Positions 62,194 to 64,000 of a stretch of 64,000 nt of DNA are shown one piece after another. The DNA lies in assembly GCF_009755605.1 (NCBI RefSeq), contig NZ_WPNZ01000004.1, positions 310,001-374,000 of the forward strand, given 5' to 3'. Each line of letters begins with the position of its first letter. Positions within the stretch are counted from its first letter, which is position 1. The position numbers and the translations under genes are program-made. The DNA comes from Streptomyces typhae. Lineage in GTDB: Bacteria; Actinomycetota; Actinomycetes; Streptomycetales; Streptomycetaceae. The notes under the pieces were generated by a model. That model did not search any database. It worked only from the letters and a program-made list of their open reading frames with translations, and was not told where the DNA came from.

Positions 62194-62979
62194 TCAGTTC
62201 GCCGTCCAGCCGCCGTCCATCGTCAGGGAGGTGCCGGTCACGAAGCCGGAGTGGGGACCGCACAGCCACAGGGCGGCCGCGGCGACCTCCTCCGGCTCGA
62301 TGAGCCGCTTCATGGGCGAGCGGGCGAGCAGCACGTCGGAGACGACCGCCTCGTCGCTGACGCCGTGGGCGGCGGCCTGGTCGTGGATCTGCCCCTGCAC
62401 GAGCGGGGTGCGGACATAGCCGGGGCTGACGCAGTTGCTGGTCACGCCGTACGGGGCGCCCTCGACGGCGGCGACCTTGCTGAGCCCCTCCAGGGCGTGC
62501 TTCGCGGCGACGTACGCGCTCTTGTAGGCACTGGCGCGCAGGCCGTGGACGGAGGAGATGTTGACGACGCGGCCCCACCCGCGGGCGTACATGTGCGGCA
62601 GGCTCTGCCGCAGGAGCAGGAACGGCGCCGTCACCATGACCTGCTGGACGAGCGCGAACCGGGCCGGCGGGAACTCGGTGAGCGGGGCGACGTGCTGGAG
62701 TCCCGCGCTGTTGACGAGGACGTCGACGCCGGTGGGCAGCGCGGCGACGGCGTCGGCGTCCGCGAGGTCGACGACGTGCGCGTGGCCGCCGACGGCGTCG
62801 GCGACGGCCTTGGCCGAGGCGGCGTCGATGTCCGCGACGTGCGTCTCGGCGCCTGCCGCCGCCAGGGCGGTCGCACAGGCCCGGCCGATGCCGCTGCCGC
62901 CGCCGGTGACGAGGGCGACGCGCCCGCGCAGGTCGGCGCCGGGCGCCGCGGGGATGGGGTGGTCGGGTGCGCTGGTCAT
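62194..62979 (-). CDS. 3-hydroxybutyrate dehydrogenase
   Basis: A 261-residue classical SDR with NAD-binding TGGGSGIG, Asp in VADIDAAS (NAD preference), NSAGLQHVAP, catalytic Ser in NISSVHG and YVAAKHAL. The LQHVAP, SVHGLRAS and CVSPGYVRTPLVQGQI segments are typical of D-3-hydroxybutyrate dehydrogenases, which make acetoacetate. Start is ATG 62979; an ATG four codons upstream (62991) is possible and neither has a strong ribosome binding site. It heads an operon with the MHS transporter and GAF-PucR regulator. Confidence 0.9.
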   Translation of the reverse strand: MTSAPDHPIPAAPGADLRGRVALVTGGGSGIGRACATALAAAGAETHVADIDAASAKAVADAVGGHAHVVDLADADAVAALPTGVDVLVNSAGLQHVAPLTEFPPARFALVQQVMVTAPFLLLRQSLPHMYARGWGRVVNISSVHGLRASAYKSAYVAAKHALEGLSKVAAVEGAPYGVTSNCVSPGYVRTPLVQGQIHDQAAAHGVSDEAVVSDVLLARSPMKRLIEPEEVAAAALWLCGPHSGFVTGTSLTMDGGWTAN

Positions 62980-63182
62980 GGCGGGAAACATAGGGTCGCC
63001 GGGCGGGGCCGCCCATGTGGGCGGGGACCACAGCTGCGACGGGTTTCATGGTGTGCGACGCCATGACGGACGCGGGGTGTGGCGAGGGAGGTTCAGGTGC
63101 TGGGGCCGCGCGGGGCGCCGCTCCGTGGCGCCGGGGGCCACAGCCGACCCCCGGCGCGTGACGGCCGGAGCCGTGGCGGAAC

Positions 63183-63668
63183 CTACGCGGCCGCTCTGCC
63201 GTCGACGGCCGAGGAGCGGCCGAGCTTGTCGACGGCCTGGTAGTAGGTCCAGGCGAGACCGTCGCACGACGTCTTCTGCACGCCGGTGTAGCGGGCGCAC
63301 ACCCGCTTGAGGTCGGCGTAGAAGGCGCTGTCGACGCGCGCCTTGTTGGCGTCGAAGGAACCCGCCTCCTTGTAGTTGCGGTACCCGAAGTCGTGCCGGG
63401 CACAGGACGTCTGGAAGGGGAAGCCGAAGGGGTTGTCGGGGGACGAGGAGCAGTAGTCGGTGCTCCAGTTGAACCGGTACGCGCTCCACGCGCCCTGGTT
63501 GTTCCTGGCGGCGACCCAGGCGTTGTAGCTGCCCGCGTCGGTCTGGGTCCAAGTGCTGAGCACCCGCCCCTTGTCCGCGGGGACGGCGGCGGCCGGGGAC
63601 GCGGCGAGCCCGGCCCCGAGGGTGAGGGCGGCAGCGCTTACTGCGAGAGCGGAAAGTCGACGACGCAT
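63183..63668 (-). CDS. Secreted phospholipase A2
   Basis: A 161-residue protein with a Sec signal peptide (MRRRLSALAVSAAALTLGAG, cleavage after about 30) and a mature domain of about 125 residues. The catalytic CARHDFGYRNY contains the His-Asp pair of the prokaryotic PLA2 family known from Streptomyces violaceoruber; SCARHDFGYRNYKEAG and four Cys (two disulfides) fit. NPFGFPFQTSC is also typical. It hydrolyses the sn-2 ester of phospholipids outside the cell, using Ca2+. The start is the ATG after GGAGGACCC. Confidence 0.93.
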   Translation of the reverse strand: MRRRLSALAVSAAALTLGAGLAASPAAAVPADKGRVLSTWTQTDAGSYNAWVAARNNQGAWSAYRFNWSTDYCSSSPDNPFGFPFQTSCARHDFGYRNYKEAGSFDANKARVDSAFYADLKRVCARYTGVQKTSCDGLAWTYYQAVDKLGRSSAVDGRAAA

Positions 63669-63844
63669 GGGTGGGGGTCCTCCCGTTGAGTGGTGCACGA
63701 AGACGAACGTGGGGGGCGTGCCACGGGCCGCCGTACGCGCACGGCCCGCGCCTCAAGTGATCACCACCGACCCGTCGGCCGGTGGTCGGGCGCGTCGCGC
63801 GGAGCTGTCGATCCGATGACCGGTTCGGTCCGAGCGGCATCTTT

Positions 63845-63880
63845 CCTATACGGCACGGGAGTTGACGCCAAACATGTCAA
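63845..63880 (-). promoter_or_regulatory. Candidate PLA2 promoter region with TTGAC-N9-GTCAA dyad
   Basis: In the 332 bp beyond the PLA2 start, the only clear signals are TTGACATG...GTCAA (dyad at 63862-63880) and TATAGG (63850-63845, minus strand) downstream of it. They may form promoter and operator, giving a leader of about 170 bases. From 63881 to the window end I see no gene. Confidence 0.4.
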
Positions 63881-64000
63881 GGGGCCGGTCGTGCGAAGTG
63901 GGGGCGGAGGGGGGTGCGGTGGGGCTTCGCTTGGTGGGGTGTGCGCTGCGGATGTGCGCGGCGGGCGCCGCGGATTACGGTCCGTAGCGAATGGGCTCGC

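Noticed and set aside
61985..63403. Minus-strand extension of the MHS transporter frame
   Set aside because: It overlaps the clear 3-hydroxybutyrate dehydrogenase gene out of frame and consists of repeat-derived Pro/Arg sequence.

Overview
The window is about 64 kb of very GC-rich DNA with dense, strongly GC3-biased genes, many GTG starts, twin-arginine signals, SpoIIE/PP2C and Rpf proteins, rare TTA codons and the intergenic inverted repeats typical of Streptomyces. It reads as chromosomal sequence of a Streptomyces or close relative. I see no rRNA, tRNA, CRISPR array, prophage or intact insertion sequence.

Layout. 1-6.7 kb: a cut-off Fpg/Nei glycosylase, a PAS-GAF-PP2C-ATPase phosphatase, and an ABC-2 exporter divergent from a NarL-type two-component system. 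6.7-10.9 kb: a lipase maturation factor, a Tat-exported six-repeat propeller protein with a TTA codon, and a MarR/hydrolase pair with three operators. 10.9-20.2 kb: a mannoside (possibly N-glycan) utilisation cluster made of a LacI regulator, a MalEFG-like importer, a GH5-like enzyme and a GH38 alpha-mannosidase. 20.2-25.8 kb: a repeat-filled spacer, a methyltransferase, two colliding gene remnants, a histidine phosphatase, an ArsR-MFS operon and a 57-residue protein. 26-29 kb: an odd SDR-like protein and a wax-ester synthase/DGAT whose ribosome binding site lies in a perfect hairpin. 29.2-38.1 kb: a secreted PA14-GH2 enzyme, a LacI regulator and a ytfQ-ytfR-ytfT-yjfF-type importer; both transcription units carry the same operator, which suggests a galactofuranose (or related furanose) scavenging regulon.

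38.1-46.1 kb holds central and envelope functions: glgC/glgA, an FhuF-like Fe-S protein, a NIPA/DMT-like transporter, an Rpf-LysM-M23 double hydrolase (TTA codon) and gnd. 46.1-50.5 kb: a Pro-rich peptide, a deazaflavin-dependent oxidoreductase, an Asp/Glu racemase-like protein, a TetR, and an ABC exporter behind a MerR-type promoter. 50.6-58.4 kb: a GH3 glucosidase, a GNAT protein, a TetR/quinone-oxidoreductase pair with twin operators, and a second ABC exporter. 58.3-64 kb: a 3-hydroxybutyrate dehydrogenase / MHS transporter / GAF-PucR operon and a secreted phospholipase A2.

The strongest system-level signals are the two LacI-governed sugar regulons with visible operators, the three TTA-containing (potentially bldA-dependent) genes, and several regulatory DNA/RNA structures (MarR triple operator, MerR-type promoter, RBS hairpin, GC hairpin arrays). 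All functional names come from reading protein motifs; no database search was run.
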